Source: Promethearchaeia archaeon
Lineage (GTDB): Archaea; Asgardarchaeota; Lokiarchaeia; Sigyniarchaeales; SOKP01
NCBI GenBank assembly: GCA_029856085.1
Contig: JAHQWI010000075.1
Location: 1-41,799 of the forward strand
Direction: 5' to 3'
Length of the DNA: 41,799 nt
Under the pieces are notes generated by a model that worked only from the letters and a program-made list of their open reading frames with translations, did not search any database and was not told where the DNA came from. The position numbers and the translations under genes are program-made. The number at the start of each line of letters is the position of its first letter. Positions within the stretch are counted from its first letter, which is position 1. Shown piece by piece: positions 34,617 through 41,799 of the stretch.

Positions 34617-35774
34617 ATGTCAAAAGATCCAAAAATGTCTGCACTTGAAAGAGTGTTGACAGTATTAGAAGGAAAAATACCTGATAGAGTTCCTAGTTTT
34701 ATTTTAGGTGGTGATTGTGATTTTGTATATAGGTTCATGAACTCTCCTTATGAACTCACAGAAGAGGATATGAAACAACTTGATAATGACAGAGTTTCTT
34801 ATATGATTCCCTTTATTCATTCAATAGTAGCTAAGTTTTCACCTCCAGATGTTTTACCAGGGGGAATTGATGCAAAAATTGATATGTGTTGGAGCACAAC
34901 TGGAGGAGGGCTGATAAAAATGGATTTCACTGATAGAGTACTAAATAACAACGGGGGTACTTTTGATGCAGTTGTAAAAGAAGATGGTATTCCACACTTA
35001 TGGTATACAGGGCCTGCACTCTTAAAAAAGGAATACATCAAGGAATATTGGCAACAAGAAAAAAATCTGAAACCAAATCCTGCGGCTTTTCGAAATTTGT
35101 CAAGAATTCGAAAAACTATGTTAGATAAATATGATATTGTAGTTTCTCAAGGAATTACTGGGCCATTCGAAAATTGTGTTTTTGGAATTGGACATGCTAA
35201 TTTTGCTCGTTTTGCAAGAAAAGAGCCAAGTTTTCTCCAACAACATATAGATTTTCAATGGGATATAATAGAAGAACCCTCATTAAAACTATTAATGAAT
35301 CAAAAACCTGATGTGGTAATGTGTGGAGATGATTATGGCTTTAATGCAGGTTTACAGATGAACGTAAAAAATTGGCGCAAATTTATAAAACCTAAATTGG
35401 CAGAGTATGTTAAATACGCTCATGATGCAGGTGCCAAATTTGTAATACATAGTTGTGGTAATATAGGCGAGATTTTCCCAGACTTTGTTGAGATTGGCAT
35501 TGATGGGGTAGAATCTTTAAAACCCAAAAACAATGATTTAAAAATGTATAGGGAAAAATATCCAGAAATCACCCTCATTGGAACCGTTGATGATTCAGAA
35601 ATACTGAAATATGAATCTCCTAAATTTATTCGAAATTCAATTAGAGAGGATATTCAAACTTTAGGAAAAAGGGGAGGCTACATTCCTGGTCCAACAAATT
35701 TCTTATTGGATCAACCCGCAGAAAATATAGTCGCTCTCTTTAAAGCGATACAAGATTATGGAGATATATATTAG
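34617..35774 (+). CDS. URO-D-family methyltransferase-like protein
   Basis: 385 residues with the uroporphyrinogen-decarboxylase fold as used by MtaA/MtbA/CmuA-type corrinoid methyltransferases. The C-terminal part has FVIHSCGNIGEIFPDFVEIG, whose His and Cys are the expected zinc ligands, and GIDGVESLKPKN followed by LIGTVDDSEIL. It begins KMSALERVLTVLEGKIPDRV, the usual family start. Known relatives move a methyl group between a corrinoid protein and a thiol such as CoM. No corrinoid protein or CoM-related gene was seen here, so a demethylation or other role remains open. A GAGG ribosome-site core precedes the ATG. Confidence 0.85.
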   Translation: MSKDPKMSALERVLTVLEGKIPDRVPSFILGGDCDFVYRFMNSPYELTEEDMKQLDNDRVSYMIPFIHSIVAKFSPPDVLPGGIDAKIDMCWSTTGGGLIKMDFTDRVLNNNGGTFDAVVKEDGIPHLWYTGPALLKKEYIKEYWQQEKNLKPNPAAFRNLSRIRKTMLDKYDIVVSQGITGPFENCVFGIGHANFARFARKEPSFLQQHIDFQWDIIEEPSLKLLMNQKPDVVMCGDDYGFNAGLQMNVKNWRKFIKPKLAEYVKYAHDAGAKFVIHSCGNIGEIFPDFVEIGIDGVESLKPKNNDLKMYREKYPEITLIGTVDDSEILKYESPKFIRNSIREDIQTLGKRGGYIPGPTNFLLDQPAENIVALFKAIQDYGDIY

Positions 35775-35907
35775 GCATAAGTTTTTTTTAAATCCCCAAA
35801 ATTTTTAAAAAATTATTGATGATTAAACCTTTTTCTTCATAAAATCTAACTTAAAGTGATTTCTTTAAAGTTAATAACTGAAGGATTCTAGAATAAATTT
35901 AGTAAAA

Positions 35908-35918
35908 CTATAAATTTT
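35908..35918 (+). promoter_or_regulatory. TATA-like box before molybdoenzyme 2
   Basis: CTATAAATTTT lies about 45 bases before the preferred ATG at 35957. It could serve as an archaeal promoter for the molybdoenzyme/flavoprotein operon; no matching BRE was identified. Confidence 0.3.
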
Positions 35919-35956
35919 CAAATAACAAAATTATCAATAATCTATTGGTAGATAAT

Positions 35957-38272
35957 ATGGTAAATCAAGAAGAAAATATAAATGATGAAGGAGTAAAAAT
36001 TATAAGAACTACTTCTGCATTTGATTGTGGAGGTAGGTGTCCCTTAAGGTTCCATGTTAAGGATGGAAAGGTTATACGGGTAGAAGGTGATGATTCTGCA
36101 GACTCTGACAATCAACTGAGGGCATGTTTAAGGTGTAGGTCAATTAGACAGTACATTTATCATCCAGAAAGATTAAGATATCCCTTAAAAAGAGCTGGTC
36201 CCAAGGGTTCGGGTAAATTTGAAAGGATTACATGGGATGAAGCTTATGATATTATCGTAGAGAAACTAAAGGAAACAATAGAAAAATATGGAAATCAAAG
36301 TATATTATATATTACTGGAGGAGGTTATTTTGGAGCATTACACGGTGCCGGAGTGGCTTATGCAAGATTATTGAATTCGCTTGGTGGATATTCAACATCA
36401 TATGGTAATATTTCTTCCCAAGGAGCAATTTTTGGAACTCAAGCATCATATGGTTTTGGTCAGATCTTTGTTGGCAACAGCCGGGAAGATTGGATGAATA
36501 CAAAATTAATTATATGCTGGGGTTGGGATCCTGCTCGTCAGATTTCAGGGACAAATACATTATGGTGGTTAATCAAGGCTAAAGAAAATGGAGCTAAAGT
36601 TATTGTTATTGACCCACGCTATTCAGATACTGCTTTAGTAGCTGCTGATCAATGGATCCCTATAATTCCCGGAACTGATACAGCTATGATGGTAGCGATG
36701 GCTAATGTTATCCTTAGAGAAAATTTACAAGATCAGGAGTTCCTCGATAAATATACTCATGGTTTTGATAAATATAAAGCATATGTCTTGGGTGATGAAG
36801 ATGGAATACCTAAAACTCCAGAATGGGCTGAAAAGATTTGTGGCGTACCTAGTTCAACAATTGAGAATCTAGCACGAGAATATGCTAATACCAAACCTGC
36901 CGCGTTAGAAGATTGCCAAGGTCCTGCTCGTTCTGCTATGGGTGGACAATACAATCGAGGAGCTATAACACTCTCTGCAATGACGGGAAATATTGGAAAA
37001 CCTGGTGGAAGTGCTTGTGGCGGACTTCATGGCATTCCATATGGTCATATGTTTAGAGGAATTATGATTCCTCCAGGTAGAAATACTGCTTGGCCAAAAG
37101 GTAAGTCTTTAAGAGGAAATATTAATCCCAGAGATCGTTTAGATACCAGAGTTCATGTAAATAAGATTTTTGATGCAATTCTTAATGGTAAATCTGGAGG
37201 TTATCCTTTTGACGTTAAATTTGCTTGGTTTGCGGTTTGTGATTTCGTAAATCAAATAGGAAATGCAAATAAATCTGCAAAAGCTATGAGTCGAGAGGAT
37301 TTGTTTACAGTTGTTCCAGAATTATGGCTAACGCCTACTGCTCAATATGCTGATATTGTCCTTCCTGTAACTGGATTTTCAGCAAGGAGTGACCTTACAA
37401 GACCATGGCCTTCAGGTCCTTATTTTGGTCATATGAATAAAGCAATTGAACCTATGGGTGAATGTAAGGATGATATACAAATAGCAGAAGAATTAGCTGA
37501 AAGACTAGGTATTAAAAACTTTAAAAGAGAGGAACTTATTGAACAATATTTAAAAAATCCCCAACTCGCTCCAGTGAAAGGAATATTAGACAAATATGAT
37601 GATATCAATGATAAATGGCTTCGCTTACTCGCTGTTATGGGACAAGATGTTCGGGAAAATATTGAAGATTATGACAAATATAAAAAGGAAGGGCTCCATA
37701 GAATTGAACTTAAAGAACCATACGTAGCATTCAAAAAGAACATAGACGATTTTGAAAAAAATCCATTCCCAACACCTTCAGGGAAGATTGAAATCTATTC
37801 CGATCAAGTTGCAAGCTGGAATAATCCTATTTGTCCACCTATTGCGAAATATATACCAACATGGGAGAATCGTGATGATCCTTTAGCAGAAAAATATCCA
37901 CTTCAATTGATTTCACCTCATCCAAGGCAACGGGTCCATTCCGAACTATATAAAATCGAATGGCTCATGGAAGCAATACCTCATCGTATGTGGATCAATC
38001 CTGCTGATGCAGAACCTAGAGACATTAGAAACGGCGATATGTGTTTAGTCTCCAACGATAGAGGGACGGTGGCAATAGAAGCATTTGTCACTAGAAGAAT
38101 TATTCCAGGAGTTGTTTGTATTTATGAAGGTGCATGGTATAATCCTGATGAGAATGGAATCGACAGAGGTGCATGTGCAAATACACTTACTAAGGATGCA
38201 ATGAGTGAAGGAGGCGCTGCTGCGTTAAAAACATGTCTGGTTCAAGTGATATTGGAGAAAGGAGGTGCCTAA
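35957..38272 (+). CDS. Molybdopterin (bis-MGD) oxidoreductase catalytic subunit, DmsA-like 2
   Basis: 771 residues from ATG 35957 (an in-frame TTG lies four codons upstream). Paralogue of the 18843-21140 protein. Ser153 in GNIS occupies the DmsA metal-ligand position. The FS0 cluster motif is altered: the first Cys is replaced by Ala21, while Cys24, Cys28 and Cys57 remain and an extra Cys60 appears in CLRCR. No Tat signal, so cytoplasmic. Other conserved blocks: PGTDTAMMVAMANVIL, WINPADAEPRDIRNG and GGAAALKTCLVQVI. The next gene, a GltD-containing DmsB, starts three bases after this stop, so it is the electron partner. Expected: reduction or hydroxylation of an organic substrate, unidentified. 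Confidence 0.92.
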   Translation: MVNQEENINDEGVKIIRTTSAFDCGGRCPLRFHVKDGKVIRVEGDDSADSDNQLRACLRCRSIRQYIYHPERLRYPLKRAGPKGSGKFERITWDEAYDIIVEKLKETIEKYGNQSILYITGGGYFGALHGAGVAYARLLNSLGGYSTSYGNISSQGAIFGTQASYGFGQIFVGNSREDWMNTKLIICWGWDPARQISGTNTLWWLIKAKENGAKVIVIDPRYSDTALVAADQWIPIIPGTDTAMMVAMANVILRENLQDQEFLDKYTHGFDKYKAYVLGDEDGIPKTPEWAEKICGVPSSTIENLAREYANTKPAALEDCQGPARSAMGGQYNRGAITLSAMTGNIGKPGGSACGGLHGIPYGHMFRGIMIPPGRNTAWPKGKSLRGNINPRDRLDTRVHVNKIFDAILNGKSGGYPFDVKFAWFAVCDFVNQIGNANKSAKAMSREDLFTVVPELWLTPTAQYADIVLPVTGFSARSDLTRPWPSGPYFGHMNKAIEPMGECKDDIQIAEELAERLGIKNFKREELIEQYLKNPQLAPVKGILDKYDDINDKWLRLLAVMGQDVRENIEDYDKYKKEGLHRIELKEPYVAFKKNIDDFEKNPFPTPSGKIEIYSDQVASWNNPICPPIAKYIPTWENRDDPLAEKYPLQLISPHPRQRVHSELYKIEWLMEAIPHRMWINPADAEPRDIRNGDMCLVSNDRGTVAIEAFVTRRIIPGVVCIYEGAWYNPDENGIDRGACANTLTKDAMSEGGAAALKTCLVQVILEKGGA
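38261..38267 (+). promoter_or_regulatory. Shine-Dalgarno site for nested flavoprotein
   Basis: GGAGGTG, seven bases before the ATG at 38275 and inside the last codons of the molybdoenzyme gene. It fixes the start at 38275 rather than the earlier in-frame ATG at 38233. Confidence 0.7.
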
Positions 38273-38274
38273 AT

Positions 38275-40281
38275 ATGCAAGTAGGATTTTATTTTGACCA
38301 AACAAGGTGTGCAGGTTGTAATGCTTGTAGAGTGGCATGTAAGGATTGGCATGACCAACCATCAGGTTCAGCATCATGGATGAGAATTAATTATCAAGAA
38401 GAAGGTCCATTTCCGAATATTTTTGCTAGCTATCTTATCTCAAATTGTTATCATTGTGAAGAACCTGTTTGTGCTTTTGTTTGTCCGAATGAGGCAATAA
38501 GTAAAAGAGAGGAAGATGGGATTGTTGTAGTTGATAAAGATAAATGTCGGGAAGAAGTTCCATGCGGCTTAATTTCGAAAGAAAAAATGGGCGCTAGTTA
38601 CTCATATGGTGAATTACAAGCACCTTGTCAAATCGCATGCCCGGTTCATCTTCATATCCCTGCGTACACTGCTTTGATAGCTAAGGGTAAGTTTAAGGAA
38701 TCTTTAGATTTAATTAGACAGAGGATGCCTTTACCTTCAGTATGTGGTCGTGTTTGCCTTCATCCTTGCGAAGAGGTTTGTGCTCGAAAAGATGTGGATC
38801 AAGCAATTGCTATTGAAGCACTGAAAGGATTTGTAGCAGATAACGTATCTGAAGAACCGCCAAAACGCTTACTGCAAACTCAATCAGAAAAGGTTGCAAT
38901 AATTGGGTCTGGTCCTGCAGGTTTAGCAGCAGCTTACGATCTAATTAGAATGGGTTATGGTGTTACTATTTTTGAAGCGTCGTCCCGTGCTGGAGGTATG
39001 CTGGTCGCAGGAATTCCAGAATACAGGTTACCACGTGATGTTCTCAACAGGGATATTGATTACATTAAAGCACTTGGGGTTGAAATAAAGACTAATACTT
39101 TAATAGATCTAAATCAAGGTTTAGAGGATCTATTAAAACAGGGATATGGTGCTGTACTAGTTGCAATTGGGGCTCATAAAGGGAAGAGACTTGGTATTCC
39201 TGGGGCTGATCTAGATGGGGTTCTAGTAGGAACTTCATTTATGCGAGATGTTAATCTTGGTAAAGAAGTTAAACTCGGTAATAAAGTATTAATCATAGGT
39301 GGTGGAAATGTTGCGATGGATTGTGCACGCACTGCCCGTCGTCTTGGTGCTACAGAAGTAGGTGTATCATGTCTTGAATGTTGTGATGATATGCCTGCAG
39401 ATATATTGGAAGTTGATCAAGCTCGTGAAGAAGGAATTCAGATCTATGATTCTCGTTCTTTCACGAAAATTTTGAATAATAATGGAAAAGTAGCTGGAGT
39501 AGGATGTCTTGAGATTACAGGATGTACATTTGATGATGATGGAGAAGCTCACTTTGATGTAGTAAGTGATGAAGAACACACTTTAGAGGCTGATACAGTT
39601 ATTTTTGCTATAGGTCAAGTTCCTGAAGTTAGTAATTCTAGTATAATAAAAATTAGTAAGAGGGGTACTATCACCGCAGATTCTGAAACTTTGATGCTTG
39701 GAACCAAGGGCTTGTTTGTTGCCGGAGATTGCTTTAGCGGTATAGCAAGTATTATTGATGCGATCGCTAGTGGTCAAAAAACAGCATCTAAAATTCATCG
39801 TTATCTTCAAGGTGATGTACTTAGAGTTAGATCAAGTCCAGAAATTGCAGCAACCGAAATAATAATCGACATCCCCCCAGAGACGGAGAAAAAAGAGCGC
39901 CAATCCATGCCACTTCTGTCAGCATCCGAGAGAGTTTCAAATTTCAAGGAGGTCACTTTAGGTTTCAGTGAGGAAGCAGCTATAACTGAAGCTGAGAGAT
40001 GTCTTAATTGCGCAGGCCACTTATGTAAAGATGTTTGTCCATATTCTGCGCCTCAATTCGTCGAGGAAGAAAAAGCAAGGATGCAGAAATGTAATTATTG
40101 CGTTGATCGATTTGATATTGGGAAACAACCTATATGTGTTGAAGCTTGTTATGCGCGTGCTCTTGATTCGGGAACCCTAGAAGAATTAAAGTCAAAATAT
40201 GGAGATATTCAAGAATCACCGGGTTTTTCTTATTCAATCAGTGCAAAACCAGCAATTTTATTTAAGCCAAAAAAGAAATAA
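38275..40281 (+). CDS. DmsB ferredoxin interrupted by GltD-like NAD(P)H flavoprotein
   Basis: 668 residues. Residues 1-98 are the first half of a DmsB-type ferredoxin (Cys12/15/18/22, Cys58/61/66/70, then Cys91 and Cys97). At residues about 100-575 comes a complete GltD-like oxidoreductase: N-terminal Fe-S cysteines (Cys118/122, Cys157/161/165/169), FAD motif GSGPAG (211-216), NAD(P) motif GGGNVAMD (342-349) and GDCFSG (484-489). Then the ferredoxin resumes: RCLNC (576-579), Cys584/588 completing the third cluster, Cys606/609/621/625, and the DmsB tail IQESPGFSYSISAKPAILF. The simple DmsB at 18289-18846 gives the uninterrupted template. Likely role: shuttling electrons between NAD(P)H and the adjoining molybdoenzyme, through FAD and about five clusters. 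Confidence 0.9.
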   Translation: MQVGFYFDQTRCAGCNACRVACKDWHDQPSGSASWMRINYQEEGPFPNIFASYLISNCYHCEEPVCAFVCPNEAISKREEDGIVVVDKDKCREEVPCGLISKEKMGASYSYGELQAPCQIACPVHLHIPAYTALIAKGKFKESLDLIRQRMPLPSVCGRVCLHPCEEVCARKDVDQAIAIEALKGFVADNVSEEPPKRLLQTQSEKVAIIGSGPAGLAAAYDLIRMGYGVTIFEASSRAGGMLVAGIPEYRLPRDVLNRDIDYIKALGVEIKTNTLIDLNQGLEDLLKQGYGAVLVAIGAHKGKRLGIPGADLDGVLVGTSFMRDVNLGKEVKLGNKVLIIGGGNVAMDCARTARRLGATEVGVSCLECCDDMPADILEVDQAREEGIQIYDSRSFTKILNNNGKVAGVGCLEITGCTFDDDGEAHFDVVSDEEHTLEADTVIFAIGQVPEVSNSSIIKISKRGTITADSETLMLGTKGLFVAGDCFSGIASIIDAIASGQKTASKIHRYLQGDVLRVRSSPEIAATEIIIDIPPETEKKERQSMPLLSASERVSNFKEVTLGFSEEAAITEAERCLNCAGHLCKDVCPYSAPQFVEEEKARMQKCNYCVDRFDIGKQPICVEACYARALDSGTLEELKSKYGDIQESPGFSYSISAKPAILFKPKKK

Positions 40282-40291
40282 GCAATACAAA

Positions 40292-40308
40292 TTTTTTTAT
40301 TTTTTTTT
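40292..40308 (+). terminator. T-tract after nested flavoprotein
   Basis: A run of seven T, one A and nine T starts about ten bases after the stop codon. It fits an archaeal oligo-T terminator and separates the operon from the esterase gene. Confidence 0.45.
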
Positions 40309-40335
40309 CGATTTATTATATTAATATATTTTTAG

Positions 40336-40395
40336 ATATTTAGAGGAAAGATATTTAGAGGAAAGATATTTAGAGGAAAGATATTTAGAGGAATG
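40336..40395 (+). repeat. Four tandem 15-base repeats with Shine-Dalgarno-like cores
   Basis: The unit ATATTTAGAGGAAAG is repeated three times exactly (40336, 40351, 40366) with a fourth near-copy from 40381 ending in AATG. It lies just before the ATG at 40403. Each copy has GAGGA, similar to the ribosome site of the paralogous esterase at 14579-14584, so one site seems to have been expanded. Confidence 0.9.
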
Positions 40396-40402
40396 TTTAG
40401 AT

Positions 40403-41548
40403 ATGGATGAAGAAATTGAAATTCATGGTTTTTGTGATGAAAGGTTCGCGGCTGTAAAAGCAGCATTTGCGAAAAATTTTAGAGTAGACGGAGATATTGG
40501 AGCTTGTTTTGCTACTACTCTAAACGGGAAGTTTGTTATTGATATTTGGGGTGGTTATGCTGACAAAGCTAAATCGAGACCATGGGAAGAAAACACAATT
40601 GTAAATGTATATTCAACAACCAAAGTAATGACAATAATATGTGCACTCATGTTAGTCGATCGCGGACTACTCGATCTTGATGCTCCCGTAGCGAAATACT
40701 GGCCAGAATTCGCCCAGAACGGAAAAGAAAAGATTTTAGTTAGACAAATTTTCAGTCACTCCTCTGGTTTAGCCGGATGGGAAGAAAGAATAAGAACCGA
40801 AGATCTTTATGATTGGGATAAAGTTGTTAATCTATTAGCTGCTCAAAAACCATGGTGGGAACCAGGAACCAAGAGTGGATATCATGCAATAACACATGGT
40901 TATCTTTTAGGGGAGTTAGTTAGACGTATAGCTGGTAAATCTTTAGGTACTTTTTTTAAAGAAGAAGTGACTGGTCCACTTAATGCAGATTTCCATATTG
41001 GATTTGAACAAGAACATGATAAAAGAGTAGCCGATTTAGTACCTTGGGAAGAAGGTGATATAGGTTATAATGAAATGGATCCTAATTCAATTTTCAACCG
41101 AGTCTTCTCTAATCCGGTCGTACCCCCAGAAAAAACAAAAACACGAGAATGGCGCGCTGCTGAAATCCCTGCAGCAGGGGGACATGGTAATGCAAGATCA
41201 GTGGCGAGGATCGCATCAGCAATAGCATGTGGTGGTAAAGTAGATGATATTCGGCTTTTAAAAATGGAGACAATCAAAAAAGCAATGGAAGAGCAACACC
41301 ATTTTCAAGATCTTGTTATGTTAATGCCCATTCGGTTTGGTGTAGGTTTTGGTCTTCCTAGTAAAGAGATGCCTTTTCCAAACCCAAATACCGTATTTTG
41401 GGGTGGAGCAGGAGGAAGTTTAGTTGTGATGGACTTAGATAAGAAACTCAGTTTCTCCTATGTAATGAATCAGATGAAAATGACGACAACAGGCGATACG
41501 CGATCTGCAAGACTAATGTTGTCTCTATATGCTGGGTTGAATAAATAG
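40403..41548 (+). CDS. Serine beta-lactamase-like esterase, paralogue 2
   Basis: 381 residues, matching the 14594-15739 gene in length and in motif positions: Ser71-T-T-Lys74, a Tyr motif in SGYHAITHGY, and FWGGAGGSLVVMD near the C-terminus. Class C beta-lactamase/EstB-type serine hydrolase without a signal peptide, so an intracellular esterase or lactonase. The two copies differ most around residues 205-235 (where this one has DLVPWEEGDIGY) and near the Tyr motif, suggesting different acyl preference. Upstream is a tandem 15-base repeat with ribosome-site cores. It follows the molybdoenzyme operon, mirroring the esterase placement at the first molybdoenzyme locus. Confidence 0.9.
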   Translation: MDEEIEIHGFCDERFAAVKAAFAKNFRVDGDIGACFATTLNGKFVIDIWGGYADKAKSRPWEENTIVNVYSTTKVMTIICALMLVDRGLLDLDAPVAKYWPEFAQNGKEKILVRQIFSHSSGLAGWEERIRTEDLYDWDKVVNLLAAQKPWWEPGTKSGYHAITHGYLLGELVRRIAGKSLGTFFKEEVTGPLNADFHIGFEQEHDKRVADLVPWEEGDIGYNEMDPNSIFNRVFSNPVVPPEKTKTREWRAAEIPAAGGHGNARSVARIASAIACGGKVDDIRLLKMETIKKAMEEQHHFQDLVMLMPIRFGVGFGLPSKEMPFPNPNTVFWGGAGGSLVVMDLDKKLSFSYVMNQMKMTTTGDTRSARLMLSLYAGLNK

Positions 41549-41742
41549 ATCTAATAACTTAAGAAAAAAAATAATATTCTATTTTTCTTTTTTTATTAAC
41601 CAAAATGAACAGCAGTTATTCCTCCAGTAGCGCAAAGATTTTTACCAAAGTAAATTCACATGAAAGTGTAAAACTTCCTAAAATAATAAAAAGAGTAAAA
41701 AAATTGATATTATCAATTATATATTCAGATTTATCACGTAAG

Positions 41743-41799
41743 TTAAAGAGCTTCAACTACCGATGCAATACCTACACCGAAGCCGCCACACATTAATTG
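41743..41799 (-). CDS. Thiolase C-terminus (partial)
   Basis: The right edge of the window holds the last 18 codons and stop of a minus-strand gene: QLMCGGFGVGIASVVEAL. The CGGFGxG segment is the C-terminal catalytic-Cys loop of thiolases, followed by the standard final helix. The rest lies beyond the window. The sequence differs from the CVGGGQG ending of the thiolase at 10892, so it belongs to another thiolase subgroup. It converges with the esterase gene across about 194 bases of AT-rich spacer in which nothing else was seen. Confidence 0.8.
   Translation of the reverse strand, partial: QLMCGGFGVGIASVVEAL

Noticed and set aside
38233-38274. Upstream ATG giving 14 more residues for the nested flavoprotein
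   Set aside because: It would overlap the molybdoenzyme gene and has no ribosome site, whereas GGAGGTG precedes the ATG at 38275 and the residues from there match the DmsB start.
40336-40395. Repeat considered as a CRISPR array
   Set aside because: Units are 15 bases, perfectly adjacent with no spacers, and no cas genes are nearby; a simple tandem repeat.
41605-41796. A 63-residue plus-strand reading frame at the right edge
   Set aside because: Low-complexity, Ser/Lys-rich and overlapping the recognisable thiolase C-terminus on the other strand; no family pattern or ribosome site.

Overview
The window looks like archaeal chromosome, most probably from an Asgard (Lokiarchaeota-type) lineage. 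This is inferred from very AT-rich DNA with A/T-ending codons, T-tract gene ends, many short monocistronic units, only sporadic Shine-Dalgarno (SD) sites, a HEPN/MNT toxin-antitoxin pair, archaeal-style winged-helix fusions, and a large anaerobic acyl-CoA and iron-sulfur gene set. No rRNA, tRNA, CRISPR array, transposase or replication origin was seen, so the taxonomic call is moderate only. No gene-free stretch exceeds about 300 bases.

Layout. 1-1659: a thiolase-like gene cut by the left edge (catalytic Cys replaced by Asp) and a PaaG-like crotonase. 1892-4894: a winged-helix multi-cluster Fe-S protein, a HepT/MntA module, a possible antitoxin scrap, and a ribbon-helix-helix protein fused to a retropepsin-like protease. 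4962-12169 (minus strand): a beta-oxidation block with three tandem MFE-2-type hydratase-2 genes, a metallo-beta-lactamase-fold hydrolase, an MFE-2-type SDR, a second SDR and a complete thiolase. 12345-13077: a breakpoint where an OppB-type permease and a carboxymuconolactone decarboxylase family gene are both truncated at their 5' ends. 13099-18267: an MFS transporter, a beta-lactamase-like esterase, an enoyl-CoA hydratase and a type-B carboxylesterase. 18289-21140: a DmsAB-like molybdoenzyme pair. 21226-26025: an Fes-like esterase, an orphan glycyl-radical activase and a winged-helix/FATP acyl-CoA synthetase fusion. 26122-29519: a second winged-helix Fe-S protein, a nitronate monooxygenase-like flavoprotein, and an intact hydratase flanked by two crotonase fragments. 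29566-33121 (minus): an aldo/keto reductase-ferredoxin-GyrI triple fusion and a three-gene Fe-S operon. 33347-35774: an atypical crotonase, an SCP2-like protein and a URO-D-family methyltransferase. 35957-41548: a second molybdoenzyme whose partner is a DmsB-type ferredoxin with an entire GltD-like flavoprotein inserted in it, then a second beta-lactamase-like esterase. 41743-41799: the C-terminus of another thiolase.

How it fits together (inference). FATP-like activation, (R)-specific hydratases, SDRs, crotonases and thiolases form a degradative acyl-CoA pathway resembling the eukaryotic peroxisomal MFE-2 route with its domains encoded separately. Both molybdoenzyme loci are followed by an esterase and lack Tat signals and a membrane anchor, which suggests cytoplasmic redox chemistry on an organic substrate. 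The nested GltD/DmsB protein would join one of them to NAD(P)H. Together with the Fe-S, flavin and AKR proteins, the region looks like a catabolic island for anaerobic breakdown of a lipid-like or cyclic compound; the substrate cannot be read from the sequence. The strongest novelty candidates are the nested GltD-in-DmsB protein, the RHH-retropepsin fusion, the AKR-ferredoxin-GyrI fusion, the winged-helix-FATP fusion and the winged-helix CNCC iron-sulfur family.
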